Notes: generated by a model from the letters alone, not told the origin. 64,000 bases of DNA from Capsulimonas corticalis (GCF_003574315.2 NZ_AP025739.1:1178001-1242000); one strand, 5' to 3'. Shown: positions 1-9,132, numbered from the stretch's first letter. Numbers and translations are program-made.

Positions 1-646
1 CCGTGGGAGGGAGCGCGACCGCCGGGCTGTCGACAAAGTCGCTGGCCAGCGGCGCCGACGTGGCGTCCCCAAAGAGTTTGACGTCCGTCAGCATAACCGT
101 CCGCGACGGCTCCTGGATCTGCGAGAGATTCACCGGAGGGCCGGCAATAATGGCCAGGCCGTAGTTATCCGTCAGTATCGGAGTCGTTTCGCACGGCTGC
201 CAGGGGTTGAGGTAGTTGTAGTTGTAGCCGTAGGACGGCGACGATTGCAGATGATAAAAGTTGGCGTCCGTTGGGGTTTGCCAGGCGTTGCGCGGATCGT
301 GCTCGGCGTCGGGGCAGCGTAGGATACTCCAATTTTTGGCGTACGGCTGCACAACGCGGGCCCAGGTAAAGTAATCATTGGGCTTGACGGCGCCGTCCAC
401 GGTGTATTCGACCATGGGAACGGTCTCGTCATTGTCTTGAATGTACTGGAGGATCGACATCGACAACTGCCGCAGATTGCTGGAGCACGACGTCTGCCGC
501 GCCTTCTCGCGGGCTTGCGCGAACACAGGGAACAGAATCGCGGCGATGATTCCGATGATGGCGACAACTACTAAAAGCTCGATCAGCGTGAACGCGCTGA
601 GACGGGGTTTGGATATGGCGGGCGGAAGCGAGCGCTCATGGGTCAT
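1..646 (-). CDS. DUF1559 prepilin-like protein (C-terminus off window)
   Basis: The frame read from ATG at 646 has a type IV pilin-like start: a short basic leader, then [25 protein letters not shown], here seen as FTLIELLVV followed by a hydrophobic helix, and then the [17 protein letters not shown] segment and QDNDET typical of DUF1559 proteins. The leader would be cut by a prepilin peptidase and the protein probably stays at the cytoplasmic membrane or in a pseudopilus. An AGGAG-like site (GGAGAA) lies just upstream of the start. The open frame runs off the window edge with no stop, so the C-terminal H-x9-DG motif cannot be seen. Function of the family is unknown; it is heavily expanded in Planctomycetes and Armatimonadota. 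Confidence 0.85.
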   Translation of the reverse strand, partial: MTHERSLPPAISKPRLSAFTLIELLVVVAIIGIIAAILFPVFAQAREKARQTSCSSNLRQLSMSILQYIQDNDETVPMVEYTVDGAVKPNDYFTWARVVQPYAKNWSILRCPDAEHDPRNAWQTPTDANFYHLQSSPSYGYNYNYLNPWQPCETTPILTDNYGLAIIAGPPVNLSQIQEPSRTVMLTDVKLFGDATSAPLASDFVDSPAVALPPT

Positions 647-853
647 CACAGCGGTTCTCCCTATCTGAACCGAGCAAGATTGCGTGGCTCTCAACGAACG
701 GCGTGTCGCTCTGGGGACCGGCGAAAAGGCAATTGAGACACGAAATCAACCGGATATATAATTATGACTGAGTGGGGAATGGCTGTCAACTGCCGGACAA
801 TATTTTGGGCCGGATCGCGTGCGCAAGCGCGCACGCGATCCGGCCCGGAAAAC

Positions 854-1654
854 TCACACCGCGCCGTGCTGGAAGTCGGCGTATTGGACCATGGCGCCGT
901 CGACATAGATCTGCGAGCCGTTGATGTACTCGGCCTCGGACCCGCAAAGGAACGAGACGACGTTCGCCACATCTTCGGGCTGGCCGATGCGTCCCCACGG
1001 AATTTTGGCGTTGAGCAGCTTGGAGAGCTCAGGATCGCCCCAGACATTCTGGTTGATCGGGGTGGCGATAGCGCCGGGACAAACCGTCACCGCCCGGATC
1101 TTGTGCTCGGCGAGCGCGACCGCCATACATTTGGTCAGCATGGACAGGCCGGCCTTGGCGCTGCAATAATGCGCGAAGTGCGACCACGGAATCACATCGT
1201 GGACGCTGGAGATATTGATAATGACGCCGCCGGTCTGGTTGGCCGCCATCCAGCGCGCCGCCGCCTGCGCGACGAGAAACGGACCGGTGAGGTTGACATC
1301 GATCACGCCGCGCCAGACCTCGGCGGGCATCTCCAAAAACTCGTGGTCGTTCTCATACCCCGCGTTGTTGACGACGATATGGATACCGCCGAGCTGATCG
1401 ATCACCGTCTGGATATCCTGCTGGTCATTGACGGCGTCGGCGACATTTCCTTCCACCGCGATCGCGCGTCCGCCGGCGTCCGTAATCGCCTTGACCACGG
1501 CGTCGGCCTTGGACGAATCTTTGCCAAACCAGCCAACCGCGACCGCCGCGCCGTCGGCGGCGAGCTTCTTGCACATCGCGGATCCCAGGCCGCCGTCGCC
1601 GCCCGTCACAAACGCCACCTTGCCCGCGAGCCTCTGCCCTGTGTCATTCGCCAT
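854..1654 (-). CDS. SDR-family oxidoreductase, glucose 1-dehydrogenase-like
   Basis: A 266-aa classical short-chain dehydrogenase. The nucleotide-binding motif TGGDGGLGS is near residue 16, NNAGYE follows mid-protein, and the catalytic Ser (NISSVHDVIPW) and YCSAK motif are in the expected order and spacing. The NISSVH-IPW context is the one seen in Bacillus-type glucose 1-dehydrogenases, so an NAD(P)-dependent sugar or polyol oxidation is the best guess; other SDR substrates remain possible. I start it at MANDTGQ because GGAG lies about 9 nt upstream there; a longer in-frame extension lacks such a site. It is divergent from the aminopeptidase gene, with about 100 bp between the two starts. 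Confidence 0.85.
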   Translation of the reverse strand: MANDTGQRLAGKVAFVTGGDGGLGSAMCKKLAADGAAVAVGWFGKDSSKADAVVKAITDAGGRAIAVEGNVADAVNDQQDIQTVIDQLGGIHIVVNNAGYENDHEFLEMPAEVWRGVIDVNLTGPFLVAQAAARWMAANQTGGVIINISSVHDVIPWSHFAHYCSAKAGLSMLTKCMAVALAEHKIRAVTVCPGAIATPINQNVWGDPELSKLLNAKIPWGRIGQPEDVANVVSFLCGSEAEYINGSQIYVDGAMVQYADFQHGAV

Positions 1655-1750
1655 GTTTCCGCGTCTCCTCAAGATTGTAAATGCGATCAGCCCCATAGTA
1701 CCCAGTTTCCGCCGGGTATAATGGGCCAAGCCTGCCGTCAAGGAGTTTCT

Positions 1751-2878
1751 ATGCGCGACCCACGTGTGGCCCGATTGGCCGAAATCCTCGTTACTTATTC
1801 CACCAAAGTCCAGCCCGGCGAAAAGGTGCTGATTGAAGCGTACGACATTCCGAACGAAGTCGTGAGCATCCTGGTGGATGAAGTCGCCAAAGCGGGCGGT
1901 TTACCGTTCGTCACCCTCAAAAGCAACGCCGTACTGCGGTCGCTCTTTTTGAACGCCAGCGAAGAGCAGATCCAGCTGATCGGCAAGCTGGAAAAGGACC
2001 GAATGGAGGCGATGGACGTGTACATCGGCGTACGCGGCTCGCAAAACATCTCCGAGCACTCGGACATTCCCGATGAGAAGATGAAGCTCTACCGCACCTA
2101 CTGGTGGCATCCGGTCCATAGCGAGACGCGCGTCCCGAAGACAAAGTGGTGCGTGCTGCGCTGGCCGACCGCGAGCATGGCCCAGCAGGCCGGAAAGAGC
2201 ACCGAAGCGTTTGAAGACTTCTACTTCGATGTCTGCACCTTCGACTACGCGCGCCTCTACTCCCTGATGGCCCCGCTCAAATCCTGGATGGACCGCACGG
2301 ACCGCGTGCGCCTCACCGGTCCAAACACAAATCTGTCGTTCTCCATCAAGAATATCCCCACCGTCGCCTGCACCGGCGAGTGCAACATCCCCGACGGCGA
2401 ATGCTTCACCGCCCCCGTCCGCAACTCCGTCAACGGCGTGATCGCCTTCAACACTCCGACGATCTATCAAGGCACGGTCTTTGAAGGGATCACCCTGACA
2501 TTCAAGGACGGCAAGATCGTGGAAGCGACGGCCGCCGGCGGCAACACCGACAAGCTCAATCAGATTCTGGACAGCGACGAAGGCGCGCGTTATGTGGGCG
2601 AATTCTCCCTCGGCTTCAACCCTTACGTCCTGGAGCCGATGAAGGATATCCTGTTCGACGAAAAGATCGCCGGCAGCTTCCACTTCACCCCCGGCCAGGC
2701 GTACGAAGAGGCCGACAACACCAACCGCTCCAGCATCCACTGGGACATGGTCTACATCCAGCGCCCCGAGTTCGGCGGCGGCGAGATCTGGTTCGACGAT
2801 ACCCTGATCCGCAAGGATGGACTGTTCGTGGCGGAGGACCTGAAGGGGCTGAATCCCGAGGAACTGAAGGCGGGATAA
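1751..2878 (+). CDS. M29-family aminopeptidase
   Basis: A 375-aa protein that reads as a full-length family M29 (AmpS/aminopeptidase T) metallopeptidase: it starts with the typical RVARLAEILVTYSTKVQPGEKVLIE segment and has the conserved C-terminal region with FEGITLTFKDGK, YVGEFSLGFNP, and SFHFTPGQAYEEADNTNRSSIHWD, which supply the Glu, Glu, His, Tyr, His, Asp set used by this family to hold two metal ions. It is expected to be a cytosolic broad-specificity aminopeptidase. AAGGAG lies 5 nt before the chosen ATG; a much longer upstream frame overlaps the divergent SDR gene and is not believed. A strong hairpin with a T-run follows the gene. Confidence 0.9.
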   Translation: MRDPRVARLAEILVTYSTKVQPGEKVLIEAYDIPNEVVSILVDEVAKAGGLPFVTLKSNAVLRSLFLNASEEQIQLIGKLEKDRMEAMDVYIGVRGSQNISEHSDIPDEKMKLYRTYWWHPVHSETRVPKTKWCVLRWPTASMAQQAGKSTEAFEDFYFDVCTFDYARLYSLMAPLKSWMDRTDRVRLTGPNTNLSFSIKNIPTVACTGECNIPDGECFTAPVRNSVNGVIAFNTPTIYQGTVFEGITLTFKDGKIVEATAAGGNTDKLNQILDSDEGARYVGEFSLGFNPYVLEPMKDILFDEKIAGSFHFTPGQAYEEADNTNRSSIHWDMVYIQRPEFGGGEIWFDDTLIRKDGLFVAEDLKGLNPEELKAG

Positions 2879-2938
2879 ATCATAGAAAATTTTCACCGGG
2901 GCGCCAGGACTCACGTCTGATGATCACATCAGACGCAA

Positions 2939-2985
2939 GCCGCTTATTACTCGCACAGACGAGAGTAATAGGCGGCCTTTTTTTT
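2939..2985 (+). terminator. Intrinsic terminator after the aminopeptidase gene
   Basis: GCCGC-TTATTACTC pairs with GAGTAATA-GGCGGC around an 8-10 nt loop and is followed by eight T residues. A second small hairpin (CGTCTGATG/CATCAGACG, 2914-2935) precedes it. The rest of the 290-nt gap up to 3171 holds no recognisable gene. Confidence 0.8.
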
Positions 2986-3170
2986 GAGATATTATTTGAA
3001 AACGCCGCAAATTTTCTGGGTGAAACGTCACAATTGCTGGTATAAATTCAATATCAGCCGCCGAGTTTTACCATGTCGTGCTCCATCGCAATAGTGATAT
3101 TGCTTGCCACCCTAGAAAATCCCGAGCGACTTACCGATATTAATACCAGTAGTTTCAAGGGGGAAATGTC

Positions 3171-3890
3171 ATGGTAAATCGAAATCGCAGATTCAGTATT
3201 CCAGGATTTACTCTCGTTGAGATCTTGGTTGTTATTGGAATAATCACAGTCTTAGCGTCCATCTTGTTTCCGGTCTTCAACCAGGTGCGCGGCAGAGCGC
3301 GGCAAACGGTATGCGCCAATAACGAAAAGCAGATCGGTCTTGGGTTTCTTCAGTACGCTGAGGACAACGACGAAGCGCTGCCTGCGGCGTACAACATGTC
3401 TCTGACATTCCGAGCGATATTGGAGCCATACATTAAATCCGGGAAAGATGCTCGCTCCGTTTGGAAGTGTCCATCCAACAACTTCCCAAGCCACGATTTT
3501 TCAGGCTATCCGACAAACTACGTCTTGAATAATACGAATGCCCACTTCCTCATCGGCGCGCGGGGACTGCCGCTCGGCGCGGTCGGCGAGACCTCCGATA
3601 AGATCCTGATGGTGGAGTTGAAATACAGGGTGTGGTCGGACTACAATTCGCCAGGATGGGGATCGGCGCCAAAGTCCGTGGCGACGCTGGGCAATTGGGG
3701 ATGGGCGCAAGTCGCCCACGGCGGACGCTGGAACTGCCTGTTTTGTGATGGGCATGTCAAAGCGATGAAGCCGACACAGACCATCACGCCGGTCAACCAT
3801 TGGACTTACAGCTGCGACAGTCCAGACCCCGACACTCCGGTCGAGCCGATGCTGTCCGCGATGCATTGGCTGGAAGTCGCAAACCCTTGA
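3171..3890 (+). CDS. DUF1559 prepilin-like protein
   Basis: A 239-aa protein with a short basic leader, the prepilin cleavage motif (GFTLVEILVVIG) and a single hydrophobic helix, followed by RGRARQTVCANNEKQIGLGFLQYAEDNDE, the DUF1559 signature. Near the C-terminus is H-GGRWNCLFC-DGHVK, the H-x9-DG motif of this family. It is probably processed by a prepilin peptidase and displayed at the membrane; the true role is unknown. The start is supported by GGGGGAAA about 8 nt upstream. Its N-terminus is more divergent than those of the other copies in the window (VEILVVIGIITVLASI instead of [16 protein letters not shown]). Confidence 0.88.
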   Translation: MVNRNRRFSIPGFTLVEILVVIGIITVLASILFPVFNQVRGRARQTVCANNEKQIGLGFLQYAEDNDEALPAAYNMSLTFRAILEPYIKSGKDARSVWKCPSNNFPSHDFSGYPTNYVLNNTNAHFLIGARGLPLGAVGETSDKILMVELKYRVWSDYNSPGWGSAPKSVATLGNWGWAQVAHGGRWNCLFCDGHVKAMKPTQTITPVNHWTYSCDSPDPDTPVEPMLSAMHWLEVANP

Positions 3891-3919
3891 ATTTCGCCTG
3901 GAATAGACTGCGACTCTTC

Positions 3920-4729
3920 TTATTTTTGATGCGCGGCTAGCTGCTGCAATATTGCCGCGGACCGCGCATCCGCCGGGAAGAACGCCTCGATCGCCAGTTC
4001 CGAGAGCGTGATGTCGACGGGCGTTCCAAACACCGTCGTCGTGCTGAAAAACGAGAGTATCCCTTCGTCCGTCGTGATCTGTAACGGCGTGACGATTCCC
4101 GCGTACTCGCCATCATTGGCGGGCGGCCCCTCCGCCGCGCCGGGCGGCTCCGGATAACTCTGAATCTCCTCCACTAACTCAATCAAAAAGGGATCGGCGG
4201 TCGCGGCGATCTGCTGCCGCAGACGCGCCATCAGCAGTGAGCGCCACTGCCGGTAGTTGGCGATGCGCGGCGACAGCCCGTTGGGATGCACCGCCATGCG
4301 CAGGATGTTCACGGGCGGCTGAAGCAGCGCGGGATCGACGCCCATCCAGAAGAGGGCGACGGAGGCGTTGGACGCCCGCATTGTCCAATGCCGATCCACC
4401 GCGAGCGCCGGATACGGCTCATGCGCGGTCAGCACCAGCTCGATCGCGCCGCGCACGGCGTCCATCGCCGGGTCGGCCAGCTCACGCTCGGCGAACACCG
4501 GCGCGTATCCTCCCGCCACCAGCAGCGTATTGCGCTCGCGCAAGGGGACATCCAGACGCTCGGCGAGATGCAGCAGCATGTCGCGGCTAGGCTGGGCGCG
4601 TCCCGTCTCCACAAAACTCAGATGCCGGGAAGAAATATCGGCCTCGAACGCAAGATCAAGCTGGCTCATTCGGCGGCGCTGGCGCCACTCGCGCAGCATC
4701 TCGCCCACGGGCGGCTGGGTAATGATCAT
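3920..4729 (-). CDS. XRE-family regulator with MmyB-like ligand domain
   Basis: A 269-aa protein. Residues about 8-65 form a helix-turn-helix of XRE type (LREWRQRRRMSQLDLAFEADISSRHLSFVETGRAQPS); the rest matches the MmyB-like C-terminal sensor fold found in many actinobacterial and proteobacterial regulators (NASVALFWMGVD, NILRMAVHPNGLSPRIANYRQW, and a terminal FFSTTTVFGTPVDITLSELAIEAFFPAD). It is transcribed away from the SnoaL-like and hydrolase genes, and a 17-bp palindrome lies between the divergent starts, so it probably represses or activates them and itself. The ligand is unknown; MmyB domains have been linked to fatty-acid-like ligands. Confidence 0.88.
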   Translation of the reverse strand: MIITQPPVGEMLREWRQRRRMSQLDLAFEADISSRHLSFVETGRAQPSRDMLLHLAERLDVPLRERNTLLVAGGYAPVFAERELADPAMDAVRGAIELVLTAHEPYPALAVDRHWTMRASNASVALFWMGVDPALLQPPVNILRMAVHPNGLSPRIANYRQWRSLLMARLRQQIAATADPFLIELVEEIQSYPEPPGAAEGPPANDGEYAGIVTPLQITTDEGILSFFSTTTVFGTPVDITLSELAIEAFFPADARSAAILQQLAAHQK

Positions 4730-4762
4730 GCCCCATCATAGCACACAAATCGCGCCCTCGCC

Positions 4763-4779
4763 ATTACCTCGGAGGTAAT
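4763..4779. promoter_or_regulatory. Palindromic candidate operator between divergent genes
   Basis: ATTACCTC-G-GAGGTAAT is a perfect inverted repeat about 35 bp upstream of the XRE/MmyB-like gene and 100 bp upstream of the SnoaL-like gene. The position fits an operator bound by the adjacent regulator; this is inferred from position only. Confidence 0.5.
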
Positions 4780-4879
4780 TGTTATGCGTATGACGGCTCC
4801 GGTAAGATGCGGGTCAGACGCCGGGATCAACGGTCCTCCGAACCGCTCAGCGTCGCAATCCAACCCTGAGGAGACCGAG

Positions 4880-5242
4880 ATGAACACGACGGAATTGATC
4901 GACAACTACATCGCCATCTGGAACGAAACCGATGACGAACGCCGCCTGGCCCTGATCGCGCAGACGTGGACCGAGGACGCCTCCTATCTCGATCCGATGG
5001 TGAGCGGCGAAGGACAGGGCGGGATCGACGCCATGACGCAGGCCGTTCAAACCCAATTCACCGGCCTCAAATTTCGACGAACGGGCGATGTGGACACGCA
5101 CCATGATCGCGTGCGGTTCACCTGGGAGCTAGGGCCGGAGAACGGCGCCGCGCTCGCCGGCGGCGTTGACTTCGGCGTGATCGCCGAGGGGCGCTTGAAA
5201 ACGATCACCGGATTTTTGGACTTCGCCCCGACAGCAGGATAA
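4880..5242 (+). CDS. SnoaL-like / NTF2-fold protein
   Basis: A 120-aa protein beginning MNTTELIDNYIAIWNETD, with TWTEDASYLDPM and a terminal ITGFLDF, as in small NTF2-like SnoaL-type proteins that form a cone-shaped pocket and may act as isomerase, hydratase or ligand carrier. A start at 4784 is possible but GAGGAG lies 6 nt before the chosen ATG. It is followed 38 nt later by the alpha/beta hydrolase on the same strand and probably shares its transcript. The substrate cannot be read from sequence. Confidence 0.8.
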   Translation: MNTTELIDNYIAIWNETDDERRLALIAQTWTEDASYLDPMVSGEGQGGIDAMTQAVQTQFTGLKFRRTGDVDTHHDRVRFTWELGPENGAALAGGVDFGVIAEGRLKTITGFLDFAPTAG

Positions 5243-5280
5243 AGATCGAGGGTGAACAACGTTCGGAAAGGAAATCGACC

Positions 5281-6099
5281 ATGCCGTTTATTGAAACCGA
5301 CAACACACGACTATTCTATCAAGACTGGGGCACAGGCAAGCCCGTTCTCTTTATCCACGGCTGGTGCGTCGGAGCGGGCATGTGGGAGTATCAGACCACG
5401 GCGCTCGCCGAGGAAGGTCTGCGCTGCATCGCCTACGACCAGCGCGGCTGCGGCCGCTCCGACGATCCGGGGCGCGGCTTTGATTACGACACGCTCGCGG
5501 ACGACCTCGCCGCCATGATCGACCATCTGGATCTGCGGGATGTCGTTCTGGTGGGCCACTCGATGGGAGGCGGAGTGATCGCTCAGTACTTCCATCGCCA
5601 CGGCGCGCATCGCATCGCCCAGGCGGTTCTTATTGCGACGACCACGCCTTATCTGCGCAAATCGGAGGATAACCCGGAGGGCATTGACGCCGCGATATTT
5701 GACAACGTCATTGCCCAGTTAAAGCGCGACCGACCACAGTACATCGCCAGCCTGGCCCCGGCCTTTCTCGGCGAGGGCCTCCCCGGATGCAATCCATCGC
5801 CCGAAATGACGCAATGGGTCGTCAATCTGGTGCTGCAAGCCTCGCCCAGAGCCACCATCGAGATGGCGCGAACAAACTCAGAAGCCGACCAGCGCGCGGT
5901 GATGGCCTCCATCACCGTCCCCACCCTGCTGATCCACGGCGACGCCGACGCGGGCAACCCCGTGGAGCTCACCTCATGCAAATCCGCAGAGTTGATTCCG
6001 CGCGCTCGCCTCAAAATCTACGAAAACGCCGAACACGGCTTGATCCTCTCGCACAAGGATCAGCTCAATCAAGACCTTCTGGAGTTTATCCAAAGATAA
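5281..6099 (+). CDS. Alpha/beta hydrolase, haloperoxidase/esterase-like
   Basis: A 272-aa single-domain alpha/beta hydrolase. The oxyanion-hole motif HGWCVG is near residue 23, the nucleophile elbow is GHSMGG (Ser), the acidic residue lies in LLIHGDADAGNP and the histidine in NAEHGLILSH, so the triad is complete. The length and the sequence around DQRGCGRSDDPG match non-haem chloroperoxidase/arylesterase-like enzymes. It is cytosolic, with no signal peptide. AAGGAAA precedes the ATG. Likely co-transcribed with the SnoaL-like gene and controlled by the divergent MmyB-type regulator; substrate unknown. Confidence 0.88.
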   Translation: MPFIETDNTRLFYQDWGTGKPVLFIHGWCVGAGMWEYQTTALAEEGLRCIAYDQRGCGRSDDPGRGFDYDTLADDLAAMIDHLDLRDVVLVGHSMGGGVIAQYFHRHGAHRIAQAVLIATTTPYLRKSEDNPEGIDAAIFDNVIAQLKRDRPQYIASLAPAFLGEGLPGCNPSPEMTQWVVNLVLQASPRATIEMARTNSEADQRAVMASITVPTLLIHGDADAGNPVELTSCKSAELIPRARLKIYENAEHGLILSHKDQLNQDLLEFIQR

Positions 6100-6188
6100 A
6101 TGCCCCAGACGCAAAAGCGCCGCGCCTGCGAGTAAGAGCAGACGCGGCGTCCAATCGTCCAGGCGAACGCGCCGATCAACATACGACA

Positions 6189-6236
6189 AATCGCCCGGCG
6201 GTCCAACGTGTCTATGCGTTGAGCCTCCGGGCGATT
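6189..6236. terminator. Hairpin between convergent genes
   Basis: AATCGCCCGG pairs with CCGGGCGATT and the inner CAACG with CGTTG. It lies between the hydrolase and msrB genes, which converge, and may end transcripts from both sides although no clear T-run follows. Confidence 0.5.
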
Positions 6237-6260
6237 GGATATCACGGACGTTCTGAGATA

Positions 6261-6653
6261 CTATTTCTTCAGTTCGACACTCACCGAGTTGATACAGTAA
6301 CGCTGCCCGGTCGGCTTGGGGCCGTCGGGGAAGACGTGGCCGAGGTGGCCGTCGCAGGCGGCGCAGGTGACTTCGATCCGGCGCATGCCGTGACTGGTGT
6401 CCTCGTGCATGTCTACCGCGCCGACCTTGGCGTCGTAAAAGCTGGGCCAGCCGCAGCCGGAATCGAACTTGGTGTCCGAGGAAAACAGCGTCGCGCCGCA
6501 GGCGGCGCAGACATACTCTCCGTTTTCCTTGACGTCGTAATATTTGCCGGTGAAGGGACGCTCAGTGCCCTTCTGGCGCAGAACTCGGTATTGCTCGGGA
6601 GTGAGCTCTTCGCGCCACTCCTCGTCGGTTTTGACAATCTTTTCAGTCGCCAT
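6261..6653 (-). CDS. msrB: Peptide-methionine (R)-S-oxide reductase MsrB
   Basis: A 130-aa protein of normal MsrB length. Both zinc-binding CxxC pairs are present (CAACG near residue 48 and [12 protein letters not shown] near 95), as is [10 protein letters not shown] and the catalytic cysteine in RYCINSVS near the C-terminus. It reduces the R epimer of methionine sulfoxide in proteins. There is no signal peptide, so it acts in the cytosol. The start has AGGTAAGGA upstream. Monocistronic as far as can be seen. Confidence 0.95.
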   Translation of the reverse strand: MATEKIVKTDEEWREELTPEQYRVLRQKGTERPFTGKYYDVKENGEYVCAACGATLFSSDTKFDSGCGWPSFYDAKVGAVDMHEDTSHGMRRIEVTCAACDGHLGHVFPDGPKPTGQRYCINSVSVELKK

Positions 6654-6754
6654 CGGTTCCTTACCTCCATTGTGTCCGCATCGCGTTCACACACCTTTTA
6701 TAAGGAATAACCAGGCCAAAAAGTTCCCATTTGTCACAGTTCCGCGCGGCGCCC

Positions 6755-7231
6755 TTACGCCAGGGAGTAGCGCGCCAAAAGCGCGTCGATGAGCTGGTCC
6801 GCCCACAGTTCACGCTCTTCCTGACTAAGAAATTCGAATCGCAGCCCGCCCTTCGCGGCGCCGGAATCGCGCCACATCAAGTCGGCCAGGACCAGCACCG
6901 CCGGGCCGGCCGGCGTCTTGAGACGAGCCGGAACGGGGCCGTTCACCCAGGCAGGCAGCACGGACAGCTTGGCGCCGCCGATTCCCAGATCGCTGCACTC
7001 GGCCTTGCGCCAGCCGTCGCTGTCGTGAAGCTCCAGAGTGACGCCCTCCGGCATCGGCCACCGGCGTCCCTCACGCCGCCCGCCGCCCGCCGTCTCCTGC
7101 TCTTTCTTCAGCACCGGCTCGGAAAGACGCAGACGCTCCAGCAGCGCCATGGCTTCGTCCTGGCGCCGCAGCGCCTCTTCGACTTCCTCTAATTCCCCGT
7201 CATCGACGAGGTCTTCCGTCATATCCATCAT
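6755..7231 (-). CDS. PilZ-domain protein, probable c-di-GMP receptor
   Basis: A 158-aa protein with an acidic, helical N-terminal part (residues 1-50, many Glu/Leu heptads) followed by a PilZ-type domain: RREGRRWP resembles the RxxxR arginine motif and DLGIGGAKLSV the second motif, in which the usual Ser is replaced by Gly. The terminal EFLSQEERELWADQLIDALL fits the closing helix. This suggests binding of cyclic di-GMP, but the altered second motif leaves affinity in doubt. AAGGAG is 8 nt before the start. No partner gene adjacent. Confidence 0.75.
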   Translation of the reverse strand: MMDMTEDLVDDGELEEVEEALRRQDEAMALLERLRLSEPVLKKEQETAGGGRREGRRWPMPEGVTLELHDSDGWRKAECSDLGIGGAKLSVLPAWVNGPVPARLKTPAGPAVLVLADLMWRDSGAAKGGLRFEFLSQEERELWADQLIDALLARYSLA

Positions 7232-7317
7232 GCGCGCGCTCCTTCCGGCAGTCTCCGCAAAAAATATACTCTCAGTACTATTCCACAGCGCGCCGCAAGG
7301 TTACAACACTGTTATTT

Positions 7318-7833
7318 TCACAGGGGGAACGCGCTTTCTTCTCCCATTTCATCCAAATGCACCACGCCGTCCTCCACCCAGTAATCCCAAGGCGTCTCCA
7401 GCGTACGCGACCACTGTTTCCCGCCCCGCAGATCCCACGCCGAAAGCCCCCGCTCCGCGCGCATCAACACGGCGTCGCCGCTCCTCGCCCAGGCCCACAG
7501 CGGCGACGGAAGTTCTTCCTCCCACAAACGCGCCGGCGCGCTCAAATCGTAGGCAAAGATGCGATGTCCCGCGCCCACAAATAGCGTCGATGTTTCGGGA
7601 ATAAGCAAAGCCCCGGGCAGGACACTCAAACCCGTAGCGTGATAGCGCAAGGCGAGCGTCAGAAACGGCCAGCCTGCGCCCCGCCGCACGGCGAGAAAGG
7701 CGATAGGGCCATGGGGATCGTCCAGGCCAATCTCCTCGGCGAGACGCGCGCGCTTGGCGTACTTTTCGTACAAAGGAGGGGGGCCGTTTGGGAGGCAGAG
7801 AAGATCGTAGCCGTCAACGTGAATTTGGAACAT
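7318..7833 (-). CDS. Hypothetical protein, beta-propeller-like fragment
   Basis: A 171-aa protein that I do not recognise. The C-terminal half reads like two propeller blades (HRIFAYDLSAPARLWEEELP, RGLSAWDLRGGKQWSRTLETPWDYW), as in PQQ-like or WD proteins, with alternating beta-strand pattern and Trp-rich turns. There is no signal peptide and no catalytic motif. No clear ribosome binding site is visible at ATG 7833. Could be a conserved small immunity-like or scaffold protein; function unknown. Confidence 0.55.
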   Translation of the reverse strand: MFQIHVDGYDLLCLPNGPPPLYEKYAKRARLAEEIGLDDPHGPIAFLAVRRGAGWPFLTLALRYHATGLSVLPGALLIPETSTLFVGAGHRIFAYDLSAPARLWEEELPSPLWAWARSGDAVLMRAERGLSAWDLRGGKQWSRTLETPWDYWVEDGVVHLDEMGEESAFPL

Positions 7834-7959
7834 GGGGGCCGCTTTCGATGATCGATTGCGGCCATTTTACCTGATGTTCGCGCATAGACTGAAGCCGCTA
7901 TTCACGGCGGTCATATCCTGGGAGCCGGCGCTCGCAGCGAATATACGCTCAACATCCGT

Positions 7960-8796
7960 TTAATCCGGCGTGGCGGGATTGGCGACGGTGTCTTCCGTGA
8001 ACCAGCCGATGGCGTTGGGGTTGTCGCTGGTGCGGTAGACGACGCCGGACGTGCTTTGGACAGGCGTAACGTTCGCCGGGTCGCTTGGATCGCCGCTGTA
8101 GCTGGGGACGGGCAGATGGGCGAATTTGACGTGACCATCCGCGAAGAGATAGTTGGAGCCGTTGGGGTGGCGCGTCCGAGCAATTACGTACGATGTGTTG
8201 ACGTCTTTGTCATCGCCGGCGTTGCCCTGGCTGTTCAGCGGGTAGTTCCCCGTGTCGTTGCCGGTCGTAAACACCGTGCCGCCCGCGCCTTCCGCCACCA
8301 GGACGAGGCGCGACGGCGAGTCGATCGACGCCAGCGCGGACGGAGCCTGATCGATCCAAGGCTGCGGCGAAGTGTAAGCGACCGCAGGCATCAAATTGCG
8401 GTTGGCGACATAACTCCACGCGGGAAAGCCGCCCAATCCCGCCGCATGATAAATTTTCTCAAAGTCGGGGCAAACCCAAATGCTGAGTTTTGCGCCCGTC
8501 CGCGCCAAAGACCGTGTGTAGCTTGCCGCGACATAGGGATCGACCAGCTTATACCAGTGATCTTTGTCCGCATTGGTGTCGCCATAGTTCGCGAGCGGAA
8601 ACGTCTCATCGTTATCCTGATTGTATTGCAAAATCGCGAGACCGATCTGCTTTTCATTCGAGGCGCAGGTCGTCTGCCGCGCCTTTTCCCGAGCCTGCGC
8701 AAAGACAGGAAACAAGATCGCTGCGAATATCGCTATAATCGCTATTACAACGAGCAACTCGATGAGCGTAAATCCCTTTCGGGTCTGCGGAAGCAT
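7960..8796 (-). CDS. DUF1559 prepilin-like protein
   Basis: A 278-aa DUF1559 protein: [23 protein letters not shown] leader and helix, then [31 protein letters not shown], and near the C-terminus [21 protein letters not shown] lies 6 nt before ATG 8796, so I prefer this to the ATGs slightly upstream. The gene has its own promoter (TTGACT-17 bp-CATAAT) and, unusually, a terminator-like hairpin with a T-run between promoter and start, which suggests transcription attenuation. Function of the family unknown. Confidence 0.88.
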   Translation of the reverse strand: MLPQTRKGFTLIELLVVIAIIAIFAAILFPVFAQAREKARQTTCASNEKQIGLAILQYNQDNDETFPLANYGDTNADKDHWYKLVDPYVAASYTRSLARTGAKLSIWVCPDFEKIYHAAGLGGFPAWSYVANRNLMPAVAYTSPQPWIDQAPSALASIDSPSRLVLVAEGAGGTVFTTGNDTGNYPLNSQGNAGDDKDVNTSYVIARTRHPNGSNYLFADGHVKFAHLPVPSYSGDPSDPANVTPVQSTSGVVYRTSDNPNAIGWFTEDTVANPATPD

Positions 8797-8831
8797 GGTC
8801 ATCCTCCTGGGGCGGTCAGATGCGCGCATTG

Positions 8832-8871
8832 CAAAAACAAAAAAGGCCAGGCGACATCAGTCGCGCTGGCC
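8832..8871 (-). terminator. Terminator-like hairpin in the DUF1559 leader (possible attenuator)
   Basis: On the minus strand GGCCAG...CTGGCC with an inner GCGAC/GTCGC stem is followed by TTTTTTGTTTTT. It lies after the promoter at 8927-8955 and before the start at 8796, so it would stop leader transcripts unless antiterminated. Confidence 0.65.
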
Positions 8872-8926
8872 TCCAGGTGTCTGGTGAGCGTGCAAATACT
8901 AGTTTCTTTATCACAAAATAGTCTAT

Positions 8927-8955
8927 ATTATGCGCGATATTTCGCGCCGAGTCAA
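8927..8955 (-). promoter_or_regulatory. Sigma70-like promoter for the DUF1559 gene
   Basis: TTGACT (-35, 8950-8955) and CATAAT (-10, 8927-8932) are separated by 17 bp on the minus strand, about 130 bp upstream of the start codon. Confidence 0.6.
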
Positions 8956-9132
8956 GAGAGGGCGACCACTTCCAAACAATTTTCTGGACTTCACGGGAAT
9001 GGGTGGAGATGAATGAGAGGCGATGGCTTATCAACAAAATGAGGCCCAGGGAAATACCCATTCCCCGGGCCATCGGTTTTTCCGCCACTTCGGCAGGCCA
9101 CCACGTTTAAGCGCGCGGTTCATTCATTAGAT

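Noticed and set aside
764-1750. Long + strand frame running into the aminopeptidase gene
   Set aside because: It overlaps the SDR gene in antisense, and the true start of the aminopeptidase is at 1751 with a good ribosome site.
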